Positions 26,450-35,067 of a stretch of 64,000 nucleotides of DNA are shown piece by piece. Within the stretch, counting starts at the first letter, position 1. Every line of letters starts with the position of its first letter. Made by a program: the position numbers and the translations under genes. The notes under the pieces are model-generated. The model saw only the letters and a program-made list of their open reading frames with translations, ran no database searches and was not told the DNA's origin. Source of the stretch: Reddybacter sp041277045 (GTDB lineage Bacteria > Pseudomonadota > Gammaproteobacteria > Pseudomonadales > Porticoccaceae); the NCBI GenBank assembly GCA_041277045.1, contig JBGFSY010000001.1, forward strand, positions 1,240,001 to 1,304,000, given 5' to 3'.

Positions 26450-28106
26450 TAAAAAATACGAGAAAAAATTAGAAAAGATAGCCGTTTTACGCCGCCGCTA
26501 TGTTGAGCAGCTACCCGGAAAACTGGCCTTGCTCAAAGGTCAATGGCAGCTCTGTCTGTCTGGTCAGCCTAGGCAAGACGCTGAAGAAGCTTTTATAGAT
26601 TTTAAAAAACGCGTGCATCACCTGGCGGGCTCGGGTGGTACGTTTGGCTATGGGGCGCTCAGTGATGTGGCCAAGGCTATGGAGTCGGCGCTTTTTTCAC
26701 TTGAGGAGGCCTGTCAGCTCACTATCGACGATCGACAGCTAATTTCAAGACTGCTCACTGAGCTGTCTTTGGCGGTTGATAGGGGTTTAGTGGAAGGCGT
26801 CGAAATGAGCGGGGAATTTGTCCAGCCCCTGAGGGGCGTGCCGTCACCCGGACAAACGGTTTATATCATCGAAGATGATGTCCACCTAGGGGCTGAAATG
26901 GAAGATCAGTTGCTACGCTACGGCTACGATGTGGCTGTTTTCAGTGATGCGCTTAGTGCCGAGAAGGCATTATCTGAAAACTCTCCGGCGGCCATGATTG
27001 TCGATCTCAATCTGCCTGAGGGTGAGTTGGCAGGGGCTAGACTTGCTAACGCCTACAAGTCGACATTGCCGGACAAAAAACCCCTCATTTTTATTTCAGC
27101 ACGTGATGACTGGGCTGCTCGTCTAGCTGCTGCTCGGGCTGGGGGGCAGGTCTACCTCACCAAGCCCATCGACTTTAGCGAGTTACTCGATAGCCTCGAT
27201 ACTGTTGGGCTGTGGTGGGATGAGGTGCCCTATAAAGTTATGATCGTGGAAGATGACCTTGTTTTGGCGCAGAGCTATGCCGCGATATTACAGGCTGGTG
27301 GGCTGGAGGTTTTGGTGGTAGAGGAGGTCTCGAACCTGATAAGCCTTGTGTCTGAATTTCAGCCCGATCTCATACTGATGGATGTGAATATGCCGGAGTG
27401 TTCCGGGTTGGAGGCCGCTGGGGTAATACGGCAAAAGGCGGAGTGGATCAGTATCCCCATCGTGTTCTTATCGACAGAGAATGATATTAACCGACAAATG
27501 GAGGCGCTACGGCTGGGGGGTGATGACTTCTTAAAGAAGCCTATTGATGCAGAGCATTTGACCGCAGTTGTACAGATGCGTATTCGTCGCTTTCGTAAAT
27601 TGCGCTCACGCATGCAGCTCGACACCCTGAGTGGTTTGCTTAATCATGCGACACTCAAGGCGCGTCTTCAGACAGAAATTAGCCGTAGCCTGCGGCAGGA
27701 CTCGGATCTGGCATTTGCAATGATTGATCTCGATAATTTTAAATCGATCAATGACTGTTTTGGGCATCCGGTCGGTGACGAGGTCATTAAAAGTGTTTCG
27801 CGTTTGCTGGTACAGCGCTTGCGCCATTCAGATATTGTTGGCCGTTACGGCGGTGAGGAATTCGCAGTTATTTTGCCCGATACCTCACTTCTTGTAGCTC
27901 AGGAGTTAATGGATGAGCTGCGCGAGCAATTCGCAGTCATTAATCATCGCTGTAAAAAAGGTGAGTTTACCTGCACATTCAGTGTTGGCCTCGCTGCACT
28001 GCCACCTTATACGGATGTTAATGGGATTATTGATGCCGCTGATAGTGCACTCTATCGCGCCAAAGATGAGGGTCGAAATCGTACCTGTATAAACGAGGGC
28101 GTTTAA
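26436..28106 (+). CDS. HPt-REC-REC-GGDEF response regulator/diguanylate cyclase
   Basis: A 556-residue protein joining a histidine phosphotransfer domain (phospho-acceptor probably His61 in VHHLAGSGGTFGYG), two receiver domains (VYIIEDDV...MIVDLNLPEG and VMIVEDDL...LILMDVNMPECSG) and a C-terminal GGDEF domain with active-site loop RYGGEEFAVILPD. The conserved N-terminal part MIDLDNFKSINDCFGHPVGDE binds metal and substrate. GGEEF-type cyclases are normally active and make c-di-GMP. The start is GTG at 26436 with GGGAG upstream. Together with the preceding kinase and REC protein it forms a full relay whose output is c-di-GMP. No DNA-binding domain is encoded in the operon. Confidence 0.94.
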   Translation: MAIADKKYEKKLEKIAVLRRRYVEQLPGKLALLKGQWQLCLSGQPRQDAEEAFIDFKKRVHHLAGSGGTFGYGALSDVAKAMESALFSLEEACQLTIDDRQLISRLLTELSLAVDRGLVEGVEMSGEFVQPLRGVPSPGQTVYIIEDDVHLGAEMEDQLLRYGYDVAVFSDALSAEKALSENSPAAMIVDLNLPEGELAGARLANAYKSTLPDKKPLIFISARDDWAARLAAARAGGQVYLTKPIDFSELLDSLDTVGLWWDEVPYKVMIVEDDLVLAQSYAAILQAGGLEVLVVEEVSNLISLVSEFQPDLILMDVNMPECSGLEAAGVIRQKAEWISIPIVFLSTENDINRQMEALRLGGDDFLKKPIDAEHLTAVVQMRIRRFRKLRSRMQLDTLSGLLNHATLKARLQTEISRSLRQDSDLAFAMIDLDNFKSINDCFGHPVGDEVIKSVSRLLVQRLRHSDIVGRYGGEEFAVILPDTSLLVAQELMDELREQFAVINHRCKKGEFTCTFSVGLAALPPYTDVNGIIDAADSALYRAKDEGRNRTCINEGV

Positions 28107-28268
28107 CGGTAGGTCGTTGGCATGCTGGAGAGGGGGCGATTTCTGAGGCCGGTGTAACTAATAAAACCATCATTGTTTACGAGGTTTAAACAACCTGAAA
28201 TCAGTTAATAATGATCTTCCGTAGTTAACAGACACCTAGCAGATGCCCTTTGCGAGGGCTCATGATTC

Positions 28269-28618
28269 CGCAAGCCGGTGGCGACTTATGGTGGTTTCGA
28301 TTGCGCTTATAATAATACTGGTGACGAAGATGCCTAGGCGCGGATTAACGCGTGTAGCGAAGAAGGCCTTGAGTTCAATTACCGCGTTAATTTGAAAGGC
28401 GAGTTATTCTGCCCCAAATATCAAATATCAAATATCCCGGTTTCCCGCACAAAAAAGTCCCGGTGTTATTGTTAGCGCAGCTTCAATTACCGGTTTTGTG
28501 GGCTCGAAAAATGCCATTGCCTGCAAAACCCTTTTCAGAACCGCTTATAGTAAACGGGTCAGTATTGATATAAATCACGCTTGCAATCTATGTCAATACC
28601 CTGCCTAATACCGCCATG
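28269..28618 (+). pseudogene. Decayed short-chain dehydrogenase
   Basis: The 657-base gap between the cyclase and the amidohydrolase holds an SDR relic. At 28281-28334 the frame reads ATYGGFDCAYNNTGDEDA, matching TYGRLDAAFNNAGVEGD of the intact SDR at 21 kb. After an in-frame TAG comes INACSEEGLEFNYRVNLKGE, matching the TCTEENFDLNIAVNLKG region. A frameshift follows, then SPGVIVSAASITGFVGSKN, matching the catalytic-serine strand, and ends in further stops. Three tandem copies of CAAATAT (28415-28435) sit at the frame break. The cofactor loop and the Y-x3-K motif are not recognisable. Confidence 0.75.
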
Positions 28619-28763
28619 TTAACAGTCGGTAACCATTATTTCCTCTTAGGTAACGATGGTTTGTCCCCCTCGGAATGAAATACGCCTTTCTGCAGGCTTC
28701 GATACAGGCTGATGACTACTATCAATTTTTCATAATTCTAATGATGGAACGGAGCAAGAGGCT

Positions 28764-29909
28764 ATGAGTAGCTTAGGTTTTGGTTTTATTTCTGCAGATT
28801 CTCACATTGTTGAGCCTGCAGAGTGTTACAGCAAATTTATTGACCCCAAATTCAGGAACAGAGCGCCGACTATTCAGCGCGATGCCTCGGGCAACGACAT
28901 TTATGTCATTCCTGGCATGGACTCAACCATCCCTCTCGGCCTAGTTGCTGCTGCGGGCCTGACCCCAGAAGATCTGGCGGGCCGTCGCGAGGGCTGCACC
29001 TTTGAATCACTGCATCGCAGTGGTTGGGACGCCTCTTGCCGCGTTGCCGACCAGGATCGCGATGGTGTGGTTTCAGAAATTATCTATCCATCGGTCGGTA
29101 TGGCGCTGTGTAACCACACGGACTTCGCCTATAAAACGGCCTGCTTCCACGCTTACAACGAGTGGCTGCAAAGTTATATTTCCGATGCCCCGGAAGGCCG
29201 CCTCTTCGGTTTGGGTCAAACGGCTTGTGAGACCGTTGAGCAGTCGATTAAAGATATTGAAGACGCCAAGAAGAAGGGTTTTGTCGGCATTATGATGCCC
29301 GGCAACCCCCAGCACGAAGACTACGATCACCCCATGTATGACGACCTGTGGGCCTGTGCGGCCGAGCTTGAAATGCCCCTGTCTTTCCACATCCTCACCT
29401 CTAAAGGCGGATCGGTTGACGAAGTGCTGATGGCTCGCGGCAACAAGATCAATGGCTTCCTCAACATTATTCGTGGTGTGCAGGACGTGATGGGCTTGTT
29501 CGTTCTCGGTGGAATTTTTGACCGTCACCCCAAGTTGAAGTTTATTGCTGCCGAAGCCGATGCCGGTTGGTTACCGCACTACGCCTACCGCATGGACCAC
29601 GCCTACGAGCGTCATGGTTTGTGGCTGGGTGGTGGTAAGAATCTGGAAAAAATGCCCAGTGACTACCTCAACGATCACGTTTGGTTGACCTTCCAGGATG
29701 ACTGGGTCGCCTTTAAAGTCGCCAACTTGATGAACCCGAAGAAACTGGTTTGGGCCAATGACTTCCCCCACAGTGATGCCACATGGCCCTGGTCTCAAGA
29801 ATTGGTTGAGAAGCACAGTGCGCATTTAACGGACGAGCATAGACGCTGGATCATGCGCGACAATATCATTGAGTGCTACAACTTACCGGTTGATAAAATT
29901 CCGGCATAA
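28764..29909 (+). CDS. Amidohydrolase-2 family metal-dependent hydrolase
   Basis: A 381-residue TIM-barrel protein of the amidohydrolase-related family (PF04909), which contains decarboxylases, hydratases and C-C or amide hydrolases. Metal-binding elements visible are ADSHIVEP near the N-terminus, PLSFHILTSKGG with a mid-protein histidine, AEADAGWLPHY and the C-terminal aspartate of WANDFPHSDATWP. The first histidine of the common HxH is replaced by aspartate (DSH), as is frequent in this subfamily. It has no signal peptide. It starts a plus-strand run of catabolic genes, with a homologue at 31.8 kb. GGAGCAAGAGGCT precedes the ATG. A terminator follows. Confidence 0.88.
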   Translation: MSSLGFGFISADSHIVEPAECYSKFIDPKFRNRAPTIQRDASGNDIYVIPGMDSTIPLGLVAAAGLTPEDLAGRREGCTFESLHRSGWDASCRVADQDRDGVVSEIIYPSVGMALCNHTDFAYKTACFHAYNEWLQSYISDAPEGRLFGLGQTACETVEQSIKDIEDAKKKGFVGIMMPGNPQHEDYDHPMYDDLWACAAELEMPLSFHILTSKGGSVDEVLMARGNKINGFLNIIRGVQDVMGLFVLGGIFDRHPKLKFIAAEADAGWLPHYAYRMDHAYERHGLWLGGGKNLEKMPSDYLNDHVWLTFQDDWVAFKVANLMNPKKLVWANDFPHSDATWPWSQELVEKHSAHLTDEHRRWIMRDNIIECYNLPVDKIPA

Positions 29910-29937
29910 GTGGTCAATATATTGCGCTGAATAAAAC

Positions 29938-29969
29938 ACCCCGATGTGCATAACGTCGGGGTTTTTTTT
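29938..29969 (+). terminator. Rho-independent terminator after first amidohydrolase
   Basis: CCCCGA (29939-29944) pairs with TCGGGG (29956-29961), followed by eight T. It separates the first amidohydrolase from the deacylase-like gene 33 bases on. Confidence 0.88.
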
Positions 29970-30001
29970 GCATAAATTTTGATTTAACAAAGGTGAGAGC
30001 A

Positions 30002-31705
30002 ATGAAATACGACCTTAAAATCAGTGGCGGTACTATTGTTGACGGTACGAATACGCCACGCTACAAGGGTGATATCGGCGTTGTCGACGGCAAAATTGTC
30101 GCCGTGGGTGATGCTCCGGGCAGCGCAAAAAAGACCATCGATGCCAGGGGTAAAATTGTCTGCCCCGGCTTTATCGACAACCACACCCACTATGACGCCC
30201 AGGTGCTGTGGGACCAGATGATGACCATCTCACCCTGGCACGGTGTTACTACCGTATTGTTGGGTAATTGTGGTTTTGGCATTGTCCCGGTGAGAAAGGC
30301 AGATCAGGATACGATTATTCGCACCCTTGAGGGCGTCGAGGGCATGGATGCAGATTCCATGCGTGCCGGTCTGGGTAGTGACTGGCCCTTTGAAACCTTC
30401 CCCGAATATATGCAAATCCTCGAAAAAATTGGTGTTGGCATCAACGTCGGTTCGCTGATTGGCCACACGCCCACGCGGCTCTATGTGATGGGTGACGACT
30501 CGACTGAGCGTGAAGCCAGCGTTGACGAAGTAAAGCAGATGCGCGAGATTGTGCGCGATGCACTCAAGGCCGGGGCGATTGGATTTGCCACCTCGAAAGC
30601 GCCGACCCATGTCGGTGCTGGCGGCAAGCCGGTACCCAGTCGACTGGCAAATTACAAAGATGAAATCCTTGAGATCGTTAAAGTTATCGGCGAGGAAAAG
30701 CAGGGCATTATTCAATCGACCATCGGCACCGATGTGCTGCACGAGCAGTTTGCCGAAATGTCTAAAGTGGCGGACTGTAATGTTACCTGGACGGCTTTGC
30801 TCCAAGGGGTGAGCCTGGGCGGCGGTGACCACAATGAACAGCTGGCCCGCTCGGCGGAAATCAACGCCAATGGCGCGCGGGTTTTCCCCCAGGTCAGCCC
30901 TCGTTCACTCAGTTTTGATATGAATATGAAAGCGCCCTTTTTGTTTGAAAGCATGGCGACCTTTAAGCCCGTGTCCGAGGCCGATTTAGAAGGGCGTCGA
31001 AAAATCTATGCCGACCCTAAATTCCGCGCCGACTTTAAAGCCGAAGTGCTGACTGGCAAGTCAGTAGTACTCGGCGGTTGGCATGACACGGTGATTTCAG
31101 ACTACCCCATTGATCCTTCGTTGAAAGAGCAAAAGTTATTCGATATCGCCAAAAACCGTGGTCAGGATCCGGTCGATACCCTGCTTGATATGGTGCTTGA
31201 AAGTGACTTCGGCTTGCGCATCCGCAGTCCCATTGGCAACTATGATGAGGTCGAAGTCGAGAAGCTGTTGAAAGACCCCAATGTTGTTATCGGCCTCTCC
31301 GATGGAGGCGCTCACGCCAGTCAGTTGTGTGACTCCTGTTACGCCACCTACCTGCTGGGTCATTGGGTGCGTGACAAAGGTGCCATTGAGCTTGAGTACG
31401 CTATCTGGATGCTGACCTCACGGGTGGCCGATGTCATCAATATTGTCGACCGTGGTCGTCTTGAAGTCGGCCTGGCCGCCGATGTGGTGGTGTTTGACGC
31501 CGCTACGGTGGGTGCCGGAGATTTACAGCGGGTCAATGATTTACCCGACGGTGCGGATCGTCTGATCTCAGAAGCCAGTGGTATTGACGCGGTCATTGTT
31601 AACGGCGTCCTGCTTCGTGCTAATAATGTCGATCAGCTTAATCCGGCCAGCGATAGATTGCCCGGTAAGGTATTACGCGGCAGTGTGGATGGCGCACGGG
31701 CTTAG
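30002..31705 (+). CDS. N-acyl-D-amino-acid deacylase-like amidohydrolase
   Basis: A 567-residue amidohydrolase of the D-aminoacylase/dihydroorotase-like group. Metal ligands visible are HTHYDAQ (HxH), the cysteine of LLGNCGFGI that bridges zinc in D-aminoacylases, GHTPTR and the aspartate of LSDGGAHASQ. The N- and C-terminal beta-sandwich strands (DLKISGGTIVDGTNTPRYKGDIGV; GLAADVVVFDAATV) are complete. Known members hydrolyse N-acyl-D-amino acids, but marine relatives in catabolic clusters may hydrolyse other amides or cyclic ureides. The ATG at 30002 follows AAAGGTGAG. It is flanked by terminators on both sides, so it may have its own promoter. Confidence 0.88.
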   Translation: MKYDLKISGGTIVDGTNTPRYKGDIGVVDGKIVAVGDAPGSAKKTIDARGKIVCPGFIDNHTHYDAQVLWDQMMTISPWHGVTTVLLGNCGFGIVPVRKADQDTIIRTLEGVEGMDADSMRAGLGSDWPFETFPEYMQILEKIGVGINVGSLIGHTPTRLYVMGDDSTEREASVDEVKQMREIVRDALKAGAIGFATSKAPTHVGAGGKPVPSRLANYKDEILEIVKVIGEEKQGIIQSTIGTDVLHEQFAEMSKVADCNVTWTALLQGVSLGGGDHNEQLARSAEINANGARVFPQVSPRSLSFDMNMKAPFLFESMATFKPVSEADLEGRRKIYADPKFRADFKAEVLTGKSVVLGGWHDTVISDYPIDPSLKEQKLFDIAKNRGQDPVDTLLDMVLESDFGLRIRSPIGNYDEVEVEKLLKDPNVVIGLSDGGAHASQLCDSCYATYLLGHWVRDKGAIELEYAIWMLTSRVADVINIVDRGRLEVGLAADVVVFDAATVGAGDLQRVNDLPDGADRLISEASGIDAVIVNGVLLRANNVDQLNPASDRLPGKVLRGSVDGARA

Positions 31706-31727
31706 TATTTAAGGCCCTATCTGCGAT

Positions 31728-31769
31728 ATAAAAAACCCTGCGACATGAGCTGTTGTGGGGTTTTTTATA
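31728..31769 (+). terminator. Rho-independent terminator after D-aminoacylase-like gene
   Basis: An interrupted stem (AAAAAACCC and CGACA on the left; TGTTG and GGGTTTTTT on the right) ends in six T near 31764-31769. Confidence 0.85.
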
Positions 31770-31837
31770 TTGTGAGAGCGGATGTAGTAGAGTCGCCCCC
31801 TGATAAATAAATTCTAATAATAGTAAAAGGGAAATTT

Positions 31838-33004
31838 ATGAATTCGGCCGTAAAAAACGATGTATTTCTCTTTGATGCTGACGCCCATGTTCTTGAGCCG
31901 CCCGATCTTTGGGAAAGCTATCTGGAAGCTGAGTTTCAGCACCGGGCTATTAAATTCGAAAAAAATGTTCAGGGTATTGATCAGCTTTATGTCGATAATG
32001 AAATCGTCCTGCCCAATTGCGCCGCTGCCTTGGGTGGAGCTGAAATTGACCGGCTCAAAGCCTTTGACCCAACTTCTACCCTGAGCTATCTCGATGGGGC
32101 ACCAGCGGGCAGCATGTTTGGGCCAGAACGTATTCAGCATTTTGATCAGTGGGGTTTAAGTGCTGGGCTGGTACTGCCAACTATCGGTATCTTCTGGGAT
32201 GTGCCGGACAATAAATTAGCCAATGCCTATTGCCGAGCTTATAACAACTGGGTTTATGATTTTCAGGCTGCCGACCGTGAGCGCCTGGTGATCGCTGCCC
32301 ATCTCAATTTGCGCGATATTGATGAAGCAGTAAAAGAGCTGGATATTCGCTTGAAGCAGGGTTTTAAAGGCGTGTTTTTAGCACCCGAACGGGTCGATGG
32401 TAAAGCCTTTGCCGATGGTTATTTCGACCCTCTTTGGGCGCGTATTGAAGAGGCGGGGGTGCCGCTGTTGGCCCATGTTGTGGTTCGTACCCGTCGTCTG
32501 GTCACCGGCTTTGTCGGTGACTGGTATGACACCCCCGCCAATCGTACTTTCAGCTTTGCCCTGGGTGCCACCTCCCAGGTAATGCCTGCCTGCATGGCGA
32601 TGGTGATGGACGGCCTGTTTGACAAGTTCCCCCGCTTAAAACTGCTGGCCATTGAGGCCGGTTGCGGCTGGGCGCCCTACGCCATGGATAGGCTGGATGA
32701 AAAATACCAGCATTTTTCGGGCTTTGACACCAAGTTGAAACTGGGTAAGCCCAGTGAGTATTTCCGCCGCAATTTGTGGTTTGTCGCCGAACCCGAGGAG
32801 CGTACCATCGGTTCGGCCCTGGAGCTGGTCGGTGAGGACCGCATACTATGGGGTTCTGATTTCCCCCATATCGACTCCCACCTCGAAGCGCCGAGCCAGG
32901 TGGTCAAAAATGTTAGCCACCTTGCCGAGCGCTTACAGCGTGCAGTACTGGGTGAAAATGCCAGAAAACTCTTTAATTTAAAAAATAAGTCAGTGTTGAA
33001 ATGA
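31838..33004 (+). CDS. Amidohydrolase-2 family metal-dependent hydrolase
   Basis: A 388-residue PF04909 TIM-barrel enzyme, paralogous to the protein at 28.8 kb. The N-terminal metal motif is FDADAHVLEPPDLW. The mid-barrel histidine is in PLLAHVVV, then LLAIEAGCGWAPYAMDRLDE, and the C-terminal aspartate and histidine are in WGSDFPHIDSHLEAP. The family pattern of a DAH instead of HxH start is shared with its paralogue. The gene overlaps the next one by ATGA, so it is translationally coupled to an acyl-CoA-dehydrogenase-fold flavoprotein; the two probably act in one pathway. The substrate is not known. Confidence 0.88.
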   Translation: MNSAVKNDVFLFDADAHVLEPPDLWESYLEAEFQHRAIKFEKNVQGIDQLYVDNEIVLPNCAAALGGAEIDRLKAFDPTSTLSYLDGAPAGSMFGPERIQHFDQWGLSAGLVLPTIGIFWDVPDNKLANAYCRAYNNWVYDFQAADRERLVIAAHLNLRDIDEAVKELDIRLKQGFKGVFLAPERVDGKAFADGYFDPLWARIEEAGVPLLAHVVVRTRRLVTGFVGDWYDTPANRTFSFALGATSQVMPACMAMVMDGLFDKFPRLKLLAIEAGCGWAPYAMDRLDEKYQHFSGFDTKLKLGKPSEYFRRNLWFVAEPEERTIGSALELVGEDRILWGSDFPHIDSHLEAPSQVVKNVSHLAERLQRAVLGENARKLFNLKNKSVLK

Positions 33005-34158
33005 GCAATAAATCCATAGAACAAATTGCCATCGATTTACAGCCTTTGATTGTAGAGCATCGTCGTGACGGTGAAAGACAGGCACGTTTAGCCAGTTCTG
33101 TTGTTAATGCCGTTGGCAAAGCCGGTTTATTTCGCCTCTTTGCTCCCAAAGAAGTGGGTGGTTTAGAAGCTTCACCACCGGATGCTTTTCGTGCCACGGT
33201 GGCGATCAGTGCAGCTGACCCCGCTGTGAGCTGGTATATGGTCAACTCAATGCCTGCCTGCATGATCGCTGCAGCCCTGCCTGAGGCAGAGCGCAAGGCA
33301 CTCTTTGCCGAGCCCGATAAAAACTTTGGTTTTTCTGCCGTAGCCTTGGCAAAGGCGACGCCGGTCGATGGCGGTTACCGCTTGCATGGCACATGGCCGG
33401 TGGTGACCGGCTGTGACGACTCTCGTTGGTGTGCGCTGGCGGGTATAGTGCATGAAGAGGGTGTGCCACGATTACTCGACAATGGCCGTCCCGATGTGCG
33501 TATTTTTTTAGTGCCGACCGAGCAACTCGAGATAGAGCAAACCTGGCAACAGGCCGCTGCCATGCGCGGCACCGGTAGCAACCAGGCCGCCGCGAAAGAT
33601 GTTTTTGTAGCCGAGGTGTTGGCCCACGCTCCCGGCAGTGCGGCGCTTATTGATCGGCCACTATTTCGCAGCGCACCTAGTTTACTGACCTTGCCGATAT
33701 TCTCTGCCGTAGCCGTGGGCGTGCTACAGGGCGCTATCGAGGCGGCTACCGATGAAATTAGTTCTAAGGTGTCATCGGTAACGGGCAAAGCATTGAAGGA
33801 TCAAACCGAAACCCAGATCGTTATCGCCGATGCCAGTGCCGCACTGCGAGCGATTCGTGCGGGCTCACTCGAAGCGTTTGACAAGGTTTGGCAGAGTCTT
33901 AAAAGTGGCGAGCCCACCTCAAACGAGCTAAAGGCTGAATTGTATTCATCCAGTTTTTATGCGGGTGATGTGGCTCGGGAGATGATTAGCCTGCTCTATA
34001 CCAAAGGCTCCCGTGCTGCCTTTATGCAAGGCCACGCCCTTGAGCGTTGCCTGGCGAATATTCATGCCGTTGTCGCTGCTATTGACGCACGCCGTGGCTT
34101 TCATCTTTCTGCTGGAGCGGTGATGTTGGGCGGCGAACCACTAGAGGCATCGTTTTAA
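33001..34158 (+). CDS. Acyl-CoA dehydrogenase-fold flavoprotein (possible flavin-dependent monooxygenase)
   Basis: A 385-residue protein of the acyl-CoA dehydrogenase superfamily with the type-2 C-terminal domain. LFRLFAPKEVGGLEASPPDAF and ISAADPAVSWYMVNSMPA are typical of the HsaA/DszC/p-hydroxyphenylacetate-hydroxylase-like group, which uses reduced flavin and oxygen to hydroxylate, rather than of true acyl-CoA dehydrogenases. HGTWPVVTGCDDSRW and RGTGSNQAAAKDVFV follow. I cannot tell dehydrogenase from monooxygenase by eye. No flavin reductase gene is adjacent. It is coupled by ATGA to the preceding amidohydrolase. Confidence 0.85.
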   Translation: MSNKSIEQIAIDLQPLIVEHRRDGERQARLASSVVNAVGKAGLFRLFAPKEVGGLEASPPDAFRATVAISAADPAVSWYMVNSMPACMIAAALPEAERKALFAEPDKNFGFSAVALAKATPVDGGYRLHGTWPVVTGCDDSRWCALAGIVHEEGVPRLLDNGRPDVRIFLVPTEQLEIEQTWQQAAAMRGTGSNQAAAKDVFVAEVLAHAPGSAALIDRPLFRSAPSLLTLPIFSAVAVGVLQGAIEAATDEISSKVSSVTGKALKDQTETQIVIADASAALRAIRAGSLEAFDKVWQSLKSGEPTSNELKAELYSSSFYAGDVAREMISLLYTKGSRAAFMQGHALERCLANIHAVVAAIDARRGFHLSAGAVMLGGEPLEASF

Positions 34159-34224
34159 TTCAATTACAGTTAAGGTTCGCGATTAATCTTTGTTGTGTTT
34201 TATAACGGTGTTTGGGGAGATCAG

Positions 34225-34677
34225 ATGATTAAATCCAGAATAAACCTTATTGATAAAATTCAAGATGGCCAGCTTTATTCGGGGCTTGGTCGCGTGCTGG
34301 TGGCTGCCCTGCTGACACTGCCTTCCTCTGGCTGGGCTGGCGTTGATGACAGCCCAGCGGTTGACTGGGGCAGGGATCTTTATATGAGCTATTGCGTTTC
34401 TTGCCACGGGTGGACGGGGAAAGGAGACGGCCCTGCTGGTCTGGCCCTCAAATCACCACCTGCTGACCTGACTAAGCTCAGTGCCCGCAACGGGGGGGAG
34501 TTTCCCGCTACTCAGGTGAAACGATATATAGAAGGGGAGGCGCTTATTCAGGCGCACGGCTCTCGAAAGATGCCCGTGTGGGGTAAAGTTTTCAGGCGGG
34601 AAAGTACCGGCTCTGAAGCCAGAATGCAGTACTTTGCACTCGTCAAATTCCTTGAATCGATACAAGTAAAGGAATAA
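34225..34677 (+). CDS. Periplasmic class I cytochrome c
   Basis: About 150 residues with an N-terminal membrane/signal segment (LGRVLVAALLTLPSSGWA), a single heme site C57-V-S-C60-H61 and probable distal ligand Met116 in SRKMPVWG. It belongs to the CccA-like small cytochromes that carry electrons from periplasmic dehydrogenases. The ATG at 34225 is chosen because GGGGAG at 34214-34219 precedes it; an earlier ATG would add ten residues. It is 66 bases after the flavoprotein gene on the same strand, perhaps as electron acceptor for a periplasmic step in the same pathway. Confidence 0.9.
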   Translation: MIKSRINLIDKIQDGQLYSGLGRVLVAALLTLPSSGWAGVDDSPAVDWGRDLYMSYCVSCHGWTGKGDGPAGLALKSPPADLTKLSARNGGEFPATQVKRYIEGEALIQAHGSRKMPVWGKVFRRESTGSEARMQYFALVKFLESIQVKE

Positions 34678-35067
34678 ACCCTGCCTTTTAAAACGCCTTT
34701 GCCCGGTGTCGGCATACTTTTATGTGTGGCATCGGGGTTTACGCTGTTGCGAGTCAGTCACCATATCCCACCTCCTCCTATATGTAGTGATCATGTTCGG
34801 GTCATTATCAAAAAAATATTACAGCTTGAAGTTTTTTCATCCGCGGGATAATATCGATTTATTCTTATATAAATATAAATTGATACCTGCAGGTTCAAGT
34901 AGGGGTGGTTTCCAGTTTTAATCTCGGTTTGTTGCGCGCCTTAAACTGCGCAAGAGCTGAAATTTTTCATTGATAGCAGCGCTAAATTCAGGATTGTGAA
35001 CGCCATTCAAGGGATTGAAGCATAGTTTTTTATTGATTTTTTCTTCAAAACACAAAGGAAGGACGGC
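34678..35067. other. Intergenic stretch without recognised gene
   Basis: This holds 390 bases between cytochrome c and the DUF1329 gene. The centre (about 34800-34900) is AT-rich and could carry the promoter of the DUF1329/DUF1302 pair. A 71-codon open frame in it has no ribosome binding site or family resemblance. I see no terminator, repeat or RNA gene. Confidence 0.6.

Noticed and set aside
34706..34921. 71-codon plus-strand open frame after cytochrome c
   Set aside because: It has no ribosome binding site or signal sequence, is AT-rich and low-complexity toward its end, and resembles no known family. It is more likely promoter DNA.
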